Source: Chloroflexota bacterium (GTDB lineage: Bacteria > Chloroflexota > JAHJIN01). From it: a stretch of 48,162 nt of DNA. The notes under the pieces are model-generated. The model saw only the letters and a program-made list of their open reading frames with translations. It searched no databases and was not told the origin of the DNA. Both the position numbers and the translations under genes were made by a program. This document shows, in pieces, positions 15,730-24,656 of the stretch. Positions within the stretch are counted from its first letter, which is position 1; each line of letters starts with the position of its first letter. The stretch is from assembly GCA_018823415.1 (NCBI GenBank), contig JAHJIN010000244.1, forward strand, positions 1-48,162. The letters are read 5' to 3'.

Positions 15730-18123
15730 ATGTCTATCCGTTCCATCGTCATCACGATCCTGCTCGGCGTGCTGATCCTGACCCCGGGCTGCACACCGAC
15801 GATACCCCAGTTCGTTCAGGCGCCTTCGGCCACGCCGGCAAGCGAAGCACTGCCCACGTCCCGACCATCGGCCACGCCGGTCAGCGCGGTTGTGCCTACC
15901 CAGACGCCCGCGCCATCAGCCATGCCGGTCAGCACGGCCGCGCCCACCCAGACGTCTGCGCCTTCAACCACGCCGGGCCCCACGCCCACGTCAGTGCCCG
16001 GCCCCGCACCGGCCGACCTGATCTCTCAGGACAGCCTCCTGGCTTACGTGGCAGACCTGACTGCCATCCAGCCCTATTCCGGCTGGCGCAACTCGGCCAC
16101 CGTGGGTGAAAAAGAGGCACTGGACTATGTGGCCAAGACGCTGGGCGAGTTCGCGTATCTGAAGGCGCAAGGGCTAGAGTTGGAGCGCCAGAGCTTTCGT
16201 GTTTTCATGTCCACCGAGTTGTGGGAAACCCGGCTCCACCTGACGGTGAACGGCCAGGAAACCGAAGTGCCAACCGACGGCCTACGCGGCCCCCGCGATG
16301 AAACTGCCCAGGCCCTGCGGTTCGATTCCGACGGCCGGCTCAACGACTCGACCCGGGACCCGGTGACCGTGACCGGGCCGGCCGTGCTCGTCCGCTCTGA
16401 CGCCGAGATCGACGCGCTGAGCCCGGACGACGTGCGCGGCAAGGTGGTGTTCCTGGACTATGCCGTCGTCGACCGCGTGGTGCAAGGCCAGCGGGAGGCC
16501 GTCCGGCGTGCCTCGAACCTGCTGACCAAAGGGCCGGCCGGGCTGGTGCTGGTCACCCAATTCTCCAACGAGCCCAACGTGAGCCACGGCGCATTCGTGG
16601 GCGACGTGAGCGCCCTCAACCTGGTCGAGACTGAGCCAGCCCCGCCCACCTTGTACGTGCGCCTGGAAGACCTGGCCCCGGCCGGGATCGCGGATTGGGA
16701 TGACCTGGCGAACGTATCGCAGGCCCGGCTAGTCTGGGATGCCGACGTGTTCTCACCGGGCACCTCCGGCAACCTGGTGGCTCGCGTCCCGGGTGTGGAC
16801 CCATCGCAAGCCATGATCCTGGGCGCGCACATCGACAGCCCCAACAGCCCCGGCGCCATGGACGACGGCAGCGGTTCGGTGGCACTGCTGGAGGTGGCCC
16901 GGGTCTTGAACGAATCCCGTACCCAGCCGCCGGTGGACCTCTACCTGGTCTGGTTTGGCAGCGAGGAGTTGGGGCTTTACGGCTCGTACCACTTTGCCTC
17001 CACCCACCAGGACCTGCTGGACCGGACCGTCGCCATGTTGAACGTGGACTGCCTCACCCATCCGCTGGACGGCATCGACGCCGAGCTGAATCTGGTCACG
17101 TGGTCCTATGGTCGCCTGGGAGACGGCACGCTGACCTGGCCCAATTATTTGACCCGGGCGGCGGCGCGCCAGGGCGTGGATGCGCTGCCAGAGAACTATT
17201 ACGGTGTCGAGTCGGACAGCACGGCCTTTGCCGGGTTTGATGTGCCCCACGCCAACCTGATCTATATGAACGGGCCGGCGATGGACCGCGCCGGGGGGGT
17301 GCACAATGCCGGTCACCTGCACGACCCCTACGACACCATCGAGCTGGCCCGCCAGGAAGGCGACGTGTTGGAGCAGATGGCCCGGGTCGCCCTTGTCGCC
17401 GTGCTGGACGCCGGCGAGGCCCCATCCTTGCGCGTCGCGCCCGGGCCGGACCGCCGCGCCGTCTTTGTCGCCAGCCACACCGAATCCGTGCACATGTCGC
17501 CCACCACGTTCACCGACCTGGGCATGGCCCTGGCCTGGAAAGGCTACGACGTGGACCTGATCCCCTACGGTCAGCCGGTCACGGCATCCGACCTGGCCGG
17601 CGCCGACCTGGTGGTGGTGCTCCCGGTGGTGGACTATCCCAGCCCGGATGGGGACATTACTCCCTACGACGAAGCCTGGGACCCGGCCGAGATTGCCGCG
17701 CTGGAGGCCTATGTGACCGACGGCGGCCTGCTGGTGCTGACCAACAGCGCCCAGCGCCTCAAATACCACAACCGCGCGCTGGACCCCAACGAAGACTGGA
17801 GCGACGTCAATACCCTGGCGGCGCGCTTTGGCGTCGCCTATCAGGACGGGCACCTGCCCGACGACCCGGCCCGGGCCGAAGGCTCGCACGCCCTGGTGGC
17901 CGGCGTGGACAGATTCGAGTTGATCGATGGCAACGGTGTGCCCTTTGATCTCACCGAGGGGCGTATCTTAGCCCGGGCCGGGGAGGCCCTGGTCGCCGCC
18001 CTGGTCGATCATGGTCAGGGGCAGGTCCTGGTCCTGGCCGACGTGGGGCTCCTGGGCGCGGCCGGCGACCCGGGCAACCTTTCCTTCTGGCTCAACCTGG
18101 CCGAGTATGCCCGGTCGCGGTGA
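15730..18123 (+). CDS. M28-family metallopeptidase lipoprotein with PA and GATase-like domains
   Basis: This is a 797-aa protein with GAGGAGA upstream and leader MSIRSIV... ending TPGC (Cys21), then a long repeated Ser/Pro/Thr linker (TSAPSxTP units) to about residue 95. A protease-associated insert (about 215-300) precedes the M28 catalytic core, whose residues are all present: His in GAHIDS, Asp in AMDDGSG, the Glu pair in GSEELG, Asp in LNVDCL and His in GHLHDPYDT. It is therefore a likely active surface aminopeptidase or carboxypeptidase. The C-terminal 240 residues (from VFVASHTESVHMS) look like a class I glutamine-amidotransferase-like or DUF4350-like Rossmann domain with no visible catalytic triad. 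It is translated together with the peptidase at 14918. Confidence 0.9.
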   Translation: MSIRSIVITILLGVLILTPGCTPTIPQFVQAPSATPASEALPTSRPSATPVSAVVPTQTPAPSAMPVSTAAPTQTSAPSTTPGPTPTSVPGPAPADLISQDSLLAYVADLTAIQPYSGWRNSATVGEKEALDYVAKTLGEFAYLKAQGLELERQSFRVFMSTELWETRLHLTVNGQETEVPTDGLRGPRDETAQALRFDSDGRLNDSTRDPVTVTGPAVLVRSDAEIDALSPDDVRGKVVFLDYAVVDRVVQGQREAVRRASNLLTKGPAGLVLVTQFSNEPNVSHGAFVGDVSALNLVETEPAPPTLYVRLEDLAPAGIADWDDLANVSQARLVWDADVFSPGTSGNLVARVPGVDPSQAMILGAHIDSPNSPGAMDDGSGSVALLEVARVLNESRTQPPVDLYLVWFGSEELGLYGSYHFASTHQDLLDRTVAMLNVDCLTHPLDGIDAELNLVTWSYGRLGDGTLTWPNYLTRAAARQGVDALPENYYGVESDSTAFAGFDVPHANLIYMNGPAMDRAGGVHNAGHLHDPYDTIELARQEGDVLEQMARVALVAVLDAGEAPSLRVAPGPDRRAVFVASHTESVHMSPTTFTDLGMALAWKGYDVDLIPYGQPVTASDLAGADLVVVLPVVDYPSPDGDITPYDEAWDPAEIAALEAYVTDGGLLVLTNSAQRLKYHNRALDPNEDWSDVNTLAARFGVAYQDGHLPDDPARAEGSHALVAGVDRFELIDGNGVPFDLTEGRILARAGEALVAALVDHGQGQVLVLADVGLLGAAGDPGNLSFWLNLAEYARSR

Positions 18124-18135
18124 GGTCCAGCCTTA

Positions 18136-18166
18136 TTGAACGAATTGGGCGCGGGGTCTGTATTAT
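18136..18166 (+). promoter_or_regulatory. Possible promoter of the 2057-aa fusion gene
   Basis: TTGAAC (18136-18141) and TATTAT (18161-18166) are spaced by 19 nt in the 88-nt gap before the start. The spacing is long for sigma-70, so this is tentative. Confidence 0.35.
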
Positions 18167-18211
18167 GATAGACGCCCGTCGATCCGCAAACACACGCCAC
18201 CTGGAGCAATC

Positions 18212-21200
18212 ATGTCCGAACCCACCGCCGTCATGGCCCCCACATCACCCAGCCGACGCATCGACACCATTGACATCCTGCGTGGCTTTACCCTGTTTGG
18301 GGTGCTTTTGGCCAACATGGCCGTGTTCAGCATCCCTGGAAGCATCAGCGGTCAGGGGCCTAACTATTGGCAAGACCCTGTCGACAAGGCCGTGCAATTG
18401 CTCGTCATGTTTCTGGCTATCGGCGAGTTTTATGTGCCGTTCTCGTTCCTCTTTGGCTGGGCGATGGCCGTCCAGATGGACCGGGCCGCCGCGCTAGGCA
18501 CCCGCTATCTGCCGCTGTATCTGCGCCGCATCGTCGTGTTGTTCCTCATGGGCCTGGCCCATGCCATCTTTGTCTGGTACGGCGACGTGCTGGCGACCTA
18601 TGCCGTCCTGGGATTGCCGCTGATCCTGTTCCGCAAATTGTCCAACCGGGTGATCCTGGCCGTCGCCATCATTTGCCTGCTCATCCCCTCCATCCTGTAT
18701 CTGCCCGGCCCCACGGCCCAGGTCCGCCAGGATTACAACCAGAACGCCGCCGGCCTGTATCGCGAGGCCGGGGCCGGCGAACTCGTATACGCCACCGGTA
18801 CCTATGTCGAGATCACCGAGCAGCGCGTCAAGGACGTCAAAGCCTACTGGGCCGGCATCATCTACTGGGGACCATATGTGTTTGGCCTGTTCCTGCTGGG
18901 CCTGTATGTCGGCCGGCGCGGCCTCTTGCGCCATATCGAGGATCACCTGCCGCTGTTCCGCCGGGCCTTTTTGATTGGGCTGGGAGTGGGACTGCCGCTT
19001 ACCGTGGTTTACGTCCTCATGCGCCTGTCGCCGGGCCTGGTGCCGGCCGACTGGCAGCCCTTTGTGGGGCGCACCTTTCGCACCTTTGGCGGACTGGGCC
19101 TGTGCACCTTTTATCTGTCGGCCATCATCCTGCTGACGCAAAAGGAATCCTGGCGCGAGCGGCTGGCGTTTCTCGTCCCGGTGGGCCGCATGACGCTGAC
19201 CAACTATTTGACGCAGTCACTTGTTTGTACCCTGATCTTTTACGGCTATGGGCTGGCGCTATACAACCGCACCGGCCCGGCCATCGGGCTGATCTTTACG
19301 GTGCTCATTTTTGCCGCGCAGGCCAGGTTCAGCGCGTGGTGGCTGGATCGCTATCGGTTTGGGCCAATGGAATGGCTCTGGCGCACGCTGACCTATCTCA
19401 AGCCGCAACCGATGTACCAGGAAGGCGACGAACCACCACCCCGGCCCAGCCGCATCGCCGTGCTGGGGACAGTAGCCCTGGTGCTGGTGGTGGCGGCCGG
19501 GGCCTGCGGCTGGTGGTGGACGCATCAGGAGAATGGGCCGCCGCAGGTGAGCATCCAGTTGCCGCAGATCCAGTCCACGGCAGTCCCCACGACCGTGCCT
19601 GTCAGCACACCGATGCCCAGTCCTACGCCTATCGCCACGCCGGCCGTGCAGCCGGTGGTGCGCGACCCCGGCCCGGCTGCCGCGCAGGGCAATCTGTGGG
19701 CGCTGGGCCTGGCCTTTGACGAGGAGCAAGCCTTTGCCGAGATCGAGGTCCTCACCAGCCCGCGGTACCAGGGGCGTCAGGCCGGCTCGCCCGGCGAACT
19801 GGCCGCCGGCGACTATATCGCGCAGCGCTTTGCCGACGTGGGCCTGCAACCGGCCGGTCTGGACGGCACCTACTTTCAGCCCTTCCCGGTCCTGTACACC
19901 ACCCTGGCCGACACGCCGGAGCTCGTCGTCACCGGGCCAACCGGCGTGCGCTGCGCATACACCTTTCGCCAGGATTTTGCCACGTTCGTGCGCTACTATG
20001 CCGGGGCCGGCGCCGGTGAAGGCCCGGTCATCTGGGTCTACAATGGCGCCCACGATGACTATGACGGCGTGAACGCCGTAGGCAAGGTGGTCTTGTGCCG
20101 CGAGGGCGGAACCCGCGAGGACCAGGCCCGGAACGCCCTGGAACACGGCGCCGTGGGGCTGCTCCTCCTGGCCGACACCAACCAGCGGCCGCTGGATTTT
20201 GTCGGCCCCAACCGCGATGTATGGGTGCCGGTGCCCATCCCGGTCCTGCGCGTCTCACCCCCGGTGGCTCAGGACCTGCTGGCCGGCACCGGGCTGGACC
20301 TGGACGACCTGACCCTGCACTTTAGCTCGCTGCCCTTGTCTACCACAGCCCGGCTGGCGGTGAATCTGCTTACCGACGAGGCTGCCCCGGGCCGCAACGT
20401 CCTGGGCGTGCTGCCTGGTCGTGACCCCGAGTACGCCGACCAGATCGTCATCGTCGGCGGCCACTATGACCACATGGGCCAGGACCCGGGTGGTACTTAT
20501 TGGCCCGGGGCCAACGACGACGCTTCCGGCGTCGCCACTGTCATCGAGATCGCCCGGAGCTGGCAGGAGCAGGGCTATGTGCCCCGGCGCACCGTCCTTT
20601 TTGCCGCCTGGGACGCCGAAGAGGTGGGACTGGTAGGCTCGGCCTACTATGTGCAGCACCCACGCTATCCCCTCACCGCCACAGTGGGCATGATCCAGCT
20701 CGACATGGTGGGCGCGGGCGGCGACACGCTGTATATCGAGGGCTCTGCGGTCCTGAACTCCAAGCTGGAGGCCATCGCTCACACCCTGGGGATCAGCACC
20801 ACCACGTCTACCCAGGTCAGTGGCAGCGACCACGTCCCCTTTGATCAGGCCGGTGTCCAGGTCACTCTGCCTATCTGGCTGGGTATGAACGCATCTGACG
20901 TGCCCGACTATCATCGCCCGTCTGATACACCGGCCACCATCGACCCGGCCAAGCTGGGCGGCGCCGGGCGCGTCACGGACCTGGGCCTGCTGGCCCTGGT
21001 CGAAGGCGAAATGGCCCTGACCGACCTGCTCCAGGCGCGCGCCACTGCCGTGCGGGTCAACGACGAGGCCGCTTATCTGGATACCTCGTCGCCGGCGCGT
21101 CAGGCATTCGACCGTGACCAGTTTACTGCCTTGCAGGCCCTGAACCCGGTCCGCTTTGACCTGGGCGTGTCCAGCCTCACCGTCGTCGGCAACGTCGCCA

Positions 21201-24200
21201 CGGGCACGGTGCAGATGAGCGTGGGCTATGTCGTCACAGCCAACGTGACATCGTCAGGCGCCAGCGTGACGTCGTCAGGCTCCAGCGTGACTGCCACACG
21301 CTCGGCCAGGCTGCCGGTGCGTTTCACCCACGCCGACGACCACTGGATGTGGGATGGCCCGGCCCTGGACTGGGCGCCCGTCACCACCACGGTCGCTTAC
21401 TTTCCGGTGGCCTATCCCCCAAACCGGGACGTGGGCGATCTGGGCCGCGAGTCTGCCAGCCGTTATATCACCATCACCCGCCAACTGGGCCTGCCTACTC
21501 ACACTGACGCCGCTTTGATGCTCTATCCCAGCCAGCAGGCGCTCTGGGCCGATACGATCTTTCCCGAGCCGTCGACTGGCGGAGTCTGGTTCGATACGAC
21601 CGGGGATCGCACCCTTGTCAAGCTGGTGGCCGGCGGGCAGGTCCACACAGATACGCTGACGCACCTGGCGCTGGTCCAGGCTGGTGTTACAGAAGACACG
21701 GCTCCCTGGTTGTGGCGTGGCCTGCCCCTGGCCCTCGCCGCCTCGACTGCCGGGCCCATCGCCACCCAGGAACGCTACCTGCCGCAACTGGCCCGGGGCC
21801 TCACTCCACCCGAGGCCGCAAGTGCGGGCGCGGAAGAGGCCGCCGTTCCCGGTGACGTAGCCGACTGGGCCGCCGTGGATTTTCTCCAGCAGCGTGTGGG
21901 CTGGCCCGGCCTTGGCCGGCTCATCAATGCCCTGGGCCGGGGCCAATCGACGGACGAGGCCCTGACCCAGGTGGTGGGCCTGGACTCAGCCGGCCTGGAC
22001 GCAGCCTGGCGCGCCGAGTGGACCGGTCGGCTCAAGCAGGCACAAGATGGCCTGGCGGCACTGCTGGCGGCCCGGCAGGCCGCGGTGCTGGCCGGCGACG
22101 AAGCCGCGTTCCTGCGCACGGTTGACGACGCTGACCCTACGCTGCTGGCCGAGGAACGCGCCTGGTTCGCCGACTTGATGGTGCACCCGGTGGAGGCGTT
22201 CGAGCTGACCGGCCAGCCCCGGGCTATGCTCGACGACGGGCACGTGCTGGCCGACGTGATGCTGCGTTACACGCAGGATGGTCGCGCGCGCACCGCAGCC
22301 CTGGACACGCAAATAACGCCGGCTGCATCGGGGACCGGCTATCGCTGGGCCGGCGTCCCGTTCAGGTCTCTGGTCGGTGAGCACGTGGTGGTATACTATC
22401 AACCCGGCCGCGAACAGTTGGCCCAGGCCGTGCTGCTCGAAGCCGAGGCTGCGTATGCCCCGGTCGCAGCTGATCTGGGGGTCGCGCCGGCCGCGCCATC
22501 CATCAGGCTCTATAACGATGCCGCTGTGTTCCGCGCCTCGGTGCGCCTCTCGCTGCCCAACTGGGTGACGGCCTGGACCGGTCCCGGCGAAGCGCTCAAG
22601 TTCGTGGCTGCCACGCTCGATAATCCGGTCAGCAGGCGCCGCCTGGTGGCGCAAGAGACGGCCCGGTGGTACGTGCTCCAGTCCGGCGGCGCGCCCGAGT
22701 GGCTGCGCGAAGGTGTGGCCCTGATTGAGGTCGGCCGCCGGGACCCGATCGATGCCCACTACATCGCCGGCGAGTTCTCGCGTAACGTGACCATCGCCGC
22801 GCAACGCGATCGCCTGTCTCACCTGAGCGCCATGCCTGCGTTCTTGCCGCTGGGTCAGTTGGACCGCGATCTGGCCTATGGTCAATCCTGGGATGCCGCG
22901 CGTTACCTGGCAGATACCTATGGCTGGGATCGGCTGCGCGCCGTGTTGCAGGCCCTGGCGCGGGGCCAGTCCACCGATGACGCCTTGCGCAGTGTCCTGG
23001 GCCGGTCCCTGGCCGATTTCGAGGCGGATTGGCGCGCTTCAGCAGCGCGGGGGCATGCCGACCCGGCCTGGGTGGAGGTTGCCTGGCGCTTTGACAACGA
23101 GGCAGCCCTGGCGACGGTGGACGTGTTGACCCGCACATTGTATGCCGGGCGCCAGGCCGGATCGCCGGGCGACCAGGCAGCAGCGCGGTACATCGCCGCC
23201 GAGTTTGCCCGCTATGGCCTGGAACCGGCCGGCGACGACGGTACCTACCTGCAGCAGGTACCCATCTCGTACACCGTACTGCTGGACATGCCCGGCCTGA
23301 CGCTGCTGGACTCGCGCGGGCAGCCGGTGAGCGAGCTGGCATATCGCCGTGATTATGTGGCGCTGTTGAGCGATGGGGCCGGCGGCGGCACAGTAGAGAG
23401 CGAATTGGTGTGGGTGCGCGATGCCGCCTATACGGGCATGCGCCTGGACGGCAAGGTGGCCGTGCGTCGCCGGGGCAACCTGGATGCGGCGACCGAGATC
23501 CAGGTCGCAATGGCACATGGAGCCGGGGGGTTGATCTTGCTCAGCGAGCGCCCAGAGGATCAAATGCTGGGCAAGACCGCTCTGTCGGTCAGCGCACCGC
23601 CCACGCGCACCATCCCGGTGCTTGATGTTGGCAAATCCGGGGCCGATCAGCTATTGGCCGCCGCCGGGTACACCTGGAGCGAACTGGTGAACTCGGGGCC
23701 GGCGATGCCCCTGGGCCTGCGGGCGCGCATCGACGTGCCCCTGAGCGCGCCAGTGCCGGCATCCACCGCCAATGTGCTGGGTGTGCTGCCCGGCACCGAC
23801 CCGGCGCTGCGCTACGAGTTGGTTATTGTCGGTGCGCACTATGACCACGTGGGCGATGATCCGGATGGCACCCGCTATCCGGGCGCCAATGACGATGCCA
23901 CCGGCGTGGGCGTGCTGCTCGAGATTGCCCGTCTGTACCAGGAAACCGGCTATCGACCCGCGCGCAGCATCCTCTTTGCCGCGTGGGGCGCCCAGGAGCC
24001 CGGTGAGATAGGGTCGCGCTACTATGTGGCCCATCCGGTTCAGCCCATCACCGACACGGTGGTCATGCTCCAGTTGGACGCCGTGGGCGGGGGCTTTGCC
24101 GGGTTCCGCGTGGAAGCCCAAGGCAATCGCCAACGAGAGGCCTGGCCCTTGTTCGCGTTGGAAACTGCCGCCGAGCAGGTGGAGGGCCGGCTCATCGTGA

Positions 24201-24385
24201 GCCGGGTTGCCGGGCGCAGCGACCAGCAGCCCTTCCAACAAGCTGGCGTGCCGGCCGTGCTCATGGTGTGGACCGGGTCCAGCGACGATAACCTGCCAAC
24301 CGGCCACGACGACGTGGTCACGGCCTACAACCTGGGCGTCACCGGCCGCACGGTGGCCCTGGCCTTGATGATGCTGGCCCAGTAG
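18212..24385 (+). CDS. Giant fusion: DUF418 membrane domain, M28 peptidase, two degenerate gluzincin domains, second M28
   Basis: This is a 2057-aa single frame with TGGAG before the ATG. Residues about 10-400 are a DUF418 (YeiB-like) polytopic domain, starting IDILRGFTLFGVLLAN and ending in the usual GPMEWLWRTLTYLKPQP. A further membrane helix (about 415-437) and a Pro/Thr linker lead outside. M28 copy 1 (about 505-920) has a full site: GGHYDH, GANDDASG, WDAEEVG, LDMVG and YHRPSDT. Between about 930 and 1615 lie two gluzincin-like modules whose zinc motifs are lost (TDTLTH...WLWRG and QETAR...WLREG). A short Ser/Thr tandem repeat (VTSSGxS) lies at about residues 1012-1025. M28 copy 2 (about 1625-2057) keeps the metal ligands but has AQE in place of AEE. 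No internal stop or frameshift is seen. The protein probably degrades or binds peptides at the outer membrane face. DUF418 is usually a stand-alone protein of unclear role. Confidence 0.88.
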   Translation: MSEPTAVMAPTSPSRRIDTIDILRGFTLFGVLLANMAVFSIPGSISGQGPNYWQDPVDKAVQLLVMFLAIGEFYVPFSFLFGWAMAVQMDRAAALGTRYLPLYLRRIVVLFLMGLAHAIFVWYGDVLATYAVLGLPLILFRKLSNRVILAVAIICLLIPSILYLPGPTAQVRQDYNQNAAGLYREAGAGELVYATGTYVEITEQRVKDVKAYWAGIIYWGPYVFGLFLLGLYVGRRGLLRHIEDHLPLFRRAFLIGLGVGLPLTVVYVLMRLSPGLVPADWQPFVGRTFRTFGGLGLCTFYLSAIILLTQKESWRERLAFLVPVGRMTLTNYLTQSLVCTLIFYGYGLALYNRTGPAIGLIFTVLIFAAQARFSAWWLDRYRFGPMEWLWRTLTYLKPQPMYQEGDEPPPRPSRIAVLGTVALVLVVAAGACGWWWTHQENGPPQVSIQLPQIQSTAVPTTVPVSTPMPSPTPIATPAVQPVVRDPGPAAAQGNLWALGLAFDEEQAFAEIEVLTSPRYQGRQAGSPGELAAGDYIAQRFADVGLQPAGLDGTYFQPFPVLYTTLADTPELVVTGPTGVRCAYTFRQDFATFVRYYAGAGAGEGPVIWVYNGAHDDYDGVNAVGKVVLCREGGTREDQARNALEHGAVGLLLLADTNQRPLDFVGPNRDVWVPVPIPVLRVSPPVAQDLLAGTGLDLDDLTLHFSSLPLSTTARLAVNLLTDEAAPGRNVLGVLPGRDPEYADQIVIVGGHYDHMGQDPGGTYWPGANDDASGVATVIEIARSWQEQGYVPRRTVLFAAWDAEEVGLVGSAYYVQHPRYPLTATVGMIQLDMVGAGGDTLYIEGSAVLNSKLEAIAHTLGISTTTSTQVSGSDHVPFDQAGVQVTLPIWLGMNASDVPDYHRPSDTPATIDPAKLGGAGRVTDLGLLALVEGEMALTDLLQARATAVRVNDEAAYLDTSSPARQAFDRDQFTALQALNPVRFDLGVSSLTVVGNVATGTVQMSVGYVVTANVTSSGASVTSSGSSVTATRSARLPVRFTHADDHWMWDGPALDWAPVTTTVAYFPVAYPPNRDVGDLGRESASRYITITRQLGLPTHTDAALMLYPSQQALWADTIFPEPSTGGVWFDTTGDRTLVKLVAGGQVHTDTLTHLALVQAGVTEDTAPWLWRGLPLALAASTAGPIATQERYLPQLARGLTPPEAASAGAEEAAVPGDVADWAAVDFLQQRVGWPGLGRLINALGRGQSTDEALTQVVGLDSAGLDAAWRAEWTGRLKQAQDGLAALLAARQAAVLAGDEAAFLRTVDDADPTLLAEERAWFADLMVHPVEAFELTGQPRAMLDDGHVLADVMLRYTQDGRARTAALDTQITPAASGTGYRWAGVPFRSLVGEHVVVYYQPGREQLAQAVLLEAEAAYAPVAADLGVAPAAPSIRLYNDAAVFRASVRLSLPNWVTAWTGPGEALKFVAATLDNPVSRRRLVAQETARWYVLQSGGAPEWLREGVALIEVGRRDPIDAHYIAGEFSRNVTIAAQRDRLSHLSAMPAFLPLGQLDRDLAYGQSWDAARYLADTYGWDRLRAVLQALARGQSTDDALRSVLGRSLADFEADWRASAARGHADPAWVEVAWRFDNEAALATVDVLTRTLYAGRQAGSPGDQAAARYIAAEFARYGLEPAGDDGTYLQQVPISYTVLLDMPGLTLLDSRGQPVSELAYRRDYVALLSDGAGGGTVESELVWVRDAAYTGMRLDGKVAVRRRGNLDAATEIQVAMAHGAGGLILLSERPEDQMLGKTALSVSAPPTRTIPVLDVGKSGADQLLAAAGYTWSELVNSGPAMPLGLRARIDVPLSAPVPASTANVLGVLPGTDPALRYELVIVGAHYDHVGDDPDGTRYPGANDDATGVGVLLEIARLYQETGYRPARSILFAAWGAQEPGEIGSRYYVAHPVQPITDTVVMLQLDAVGGGFAGFRVEAQGNRQREAWPLFALETAAEQVEGRLIVSRVAGRSDQQPFQQAGVPAVLMVWTGSSDDNLPTGHDDVVTAYNLGVTGRTVALALMMLAQ

Positions 24386-24409
24386 CGCGCCACAGCCCCC
24401 AACGCTCTT

Positions 24410-24455
24410 GACCCGACGCCCCGGCGTCGGGTCTTGGTTTTGTGGAACCAAGACC
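24410..24455 (+). terminator. Terminator region with two overlapping hairpins
   Basis: GACCCGACGCC/GGCGTCGGGTC (24410-24433) is a perfect 11-bp stem with two central bases, followed by TTGGTTTTG. A second perfect 10-bp stem, GGTCTTGGTT/AACCAAGACC (24430-24439, 24446-24455), overlaps its right arm by 4 nt, so the two cannot both be fully formed. It most likely ends the 18212 transcript. Confidence 0.7.
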
Positions 24456-24471
24456 CCATGCAATGGCCGGA

Positions 24472-24500
24472 TTGCCAGCAAACCCGGACTGTGGTAAAAT
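24472..24500 (+). promoter_or_regulatory. Sigma-70-like promoter of the glycosyltransferase gene
   Basis: TTGCCA (24472-24477) and TAAAAT (24495-24500) are spaced by 17 nt. This leaves a leader of about 150 nt before the start at 24657 with no recognised regulatory RNA. Confidence 0.6.
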
Positions 24501-24656
24501 GTCTACGACTGGCCGGGTCCGCAAACGCTCCCGGATCGAGGAGCGCATGCACGAGAAGTATGTGAACGTTTTTCTCAAGCCGGCCTCAACGCCTCGTCGG
24601 TCCAGCACGGTTTCGATATCTCGCGCCACTTGCATCGTGGATCCTGTATCCTGATC

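Noticed and set aside
18367..19719. A 450-codon open frame in another plus frame
   Set aside because: It overlaps the DUF418 domain in a shifted frame, and its Arg/Pro/Gly-rich composition has no family features.
21240..21300. Tandem DNA repeat inside the giant fusion gene
   Set aside because: It encodes an in-frame VTSSG(A/S)S loop between domains and shows no sign of being a separate element.
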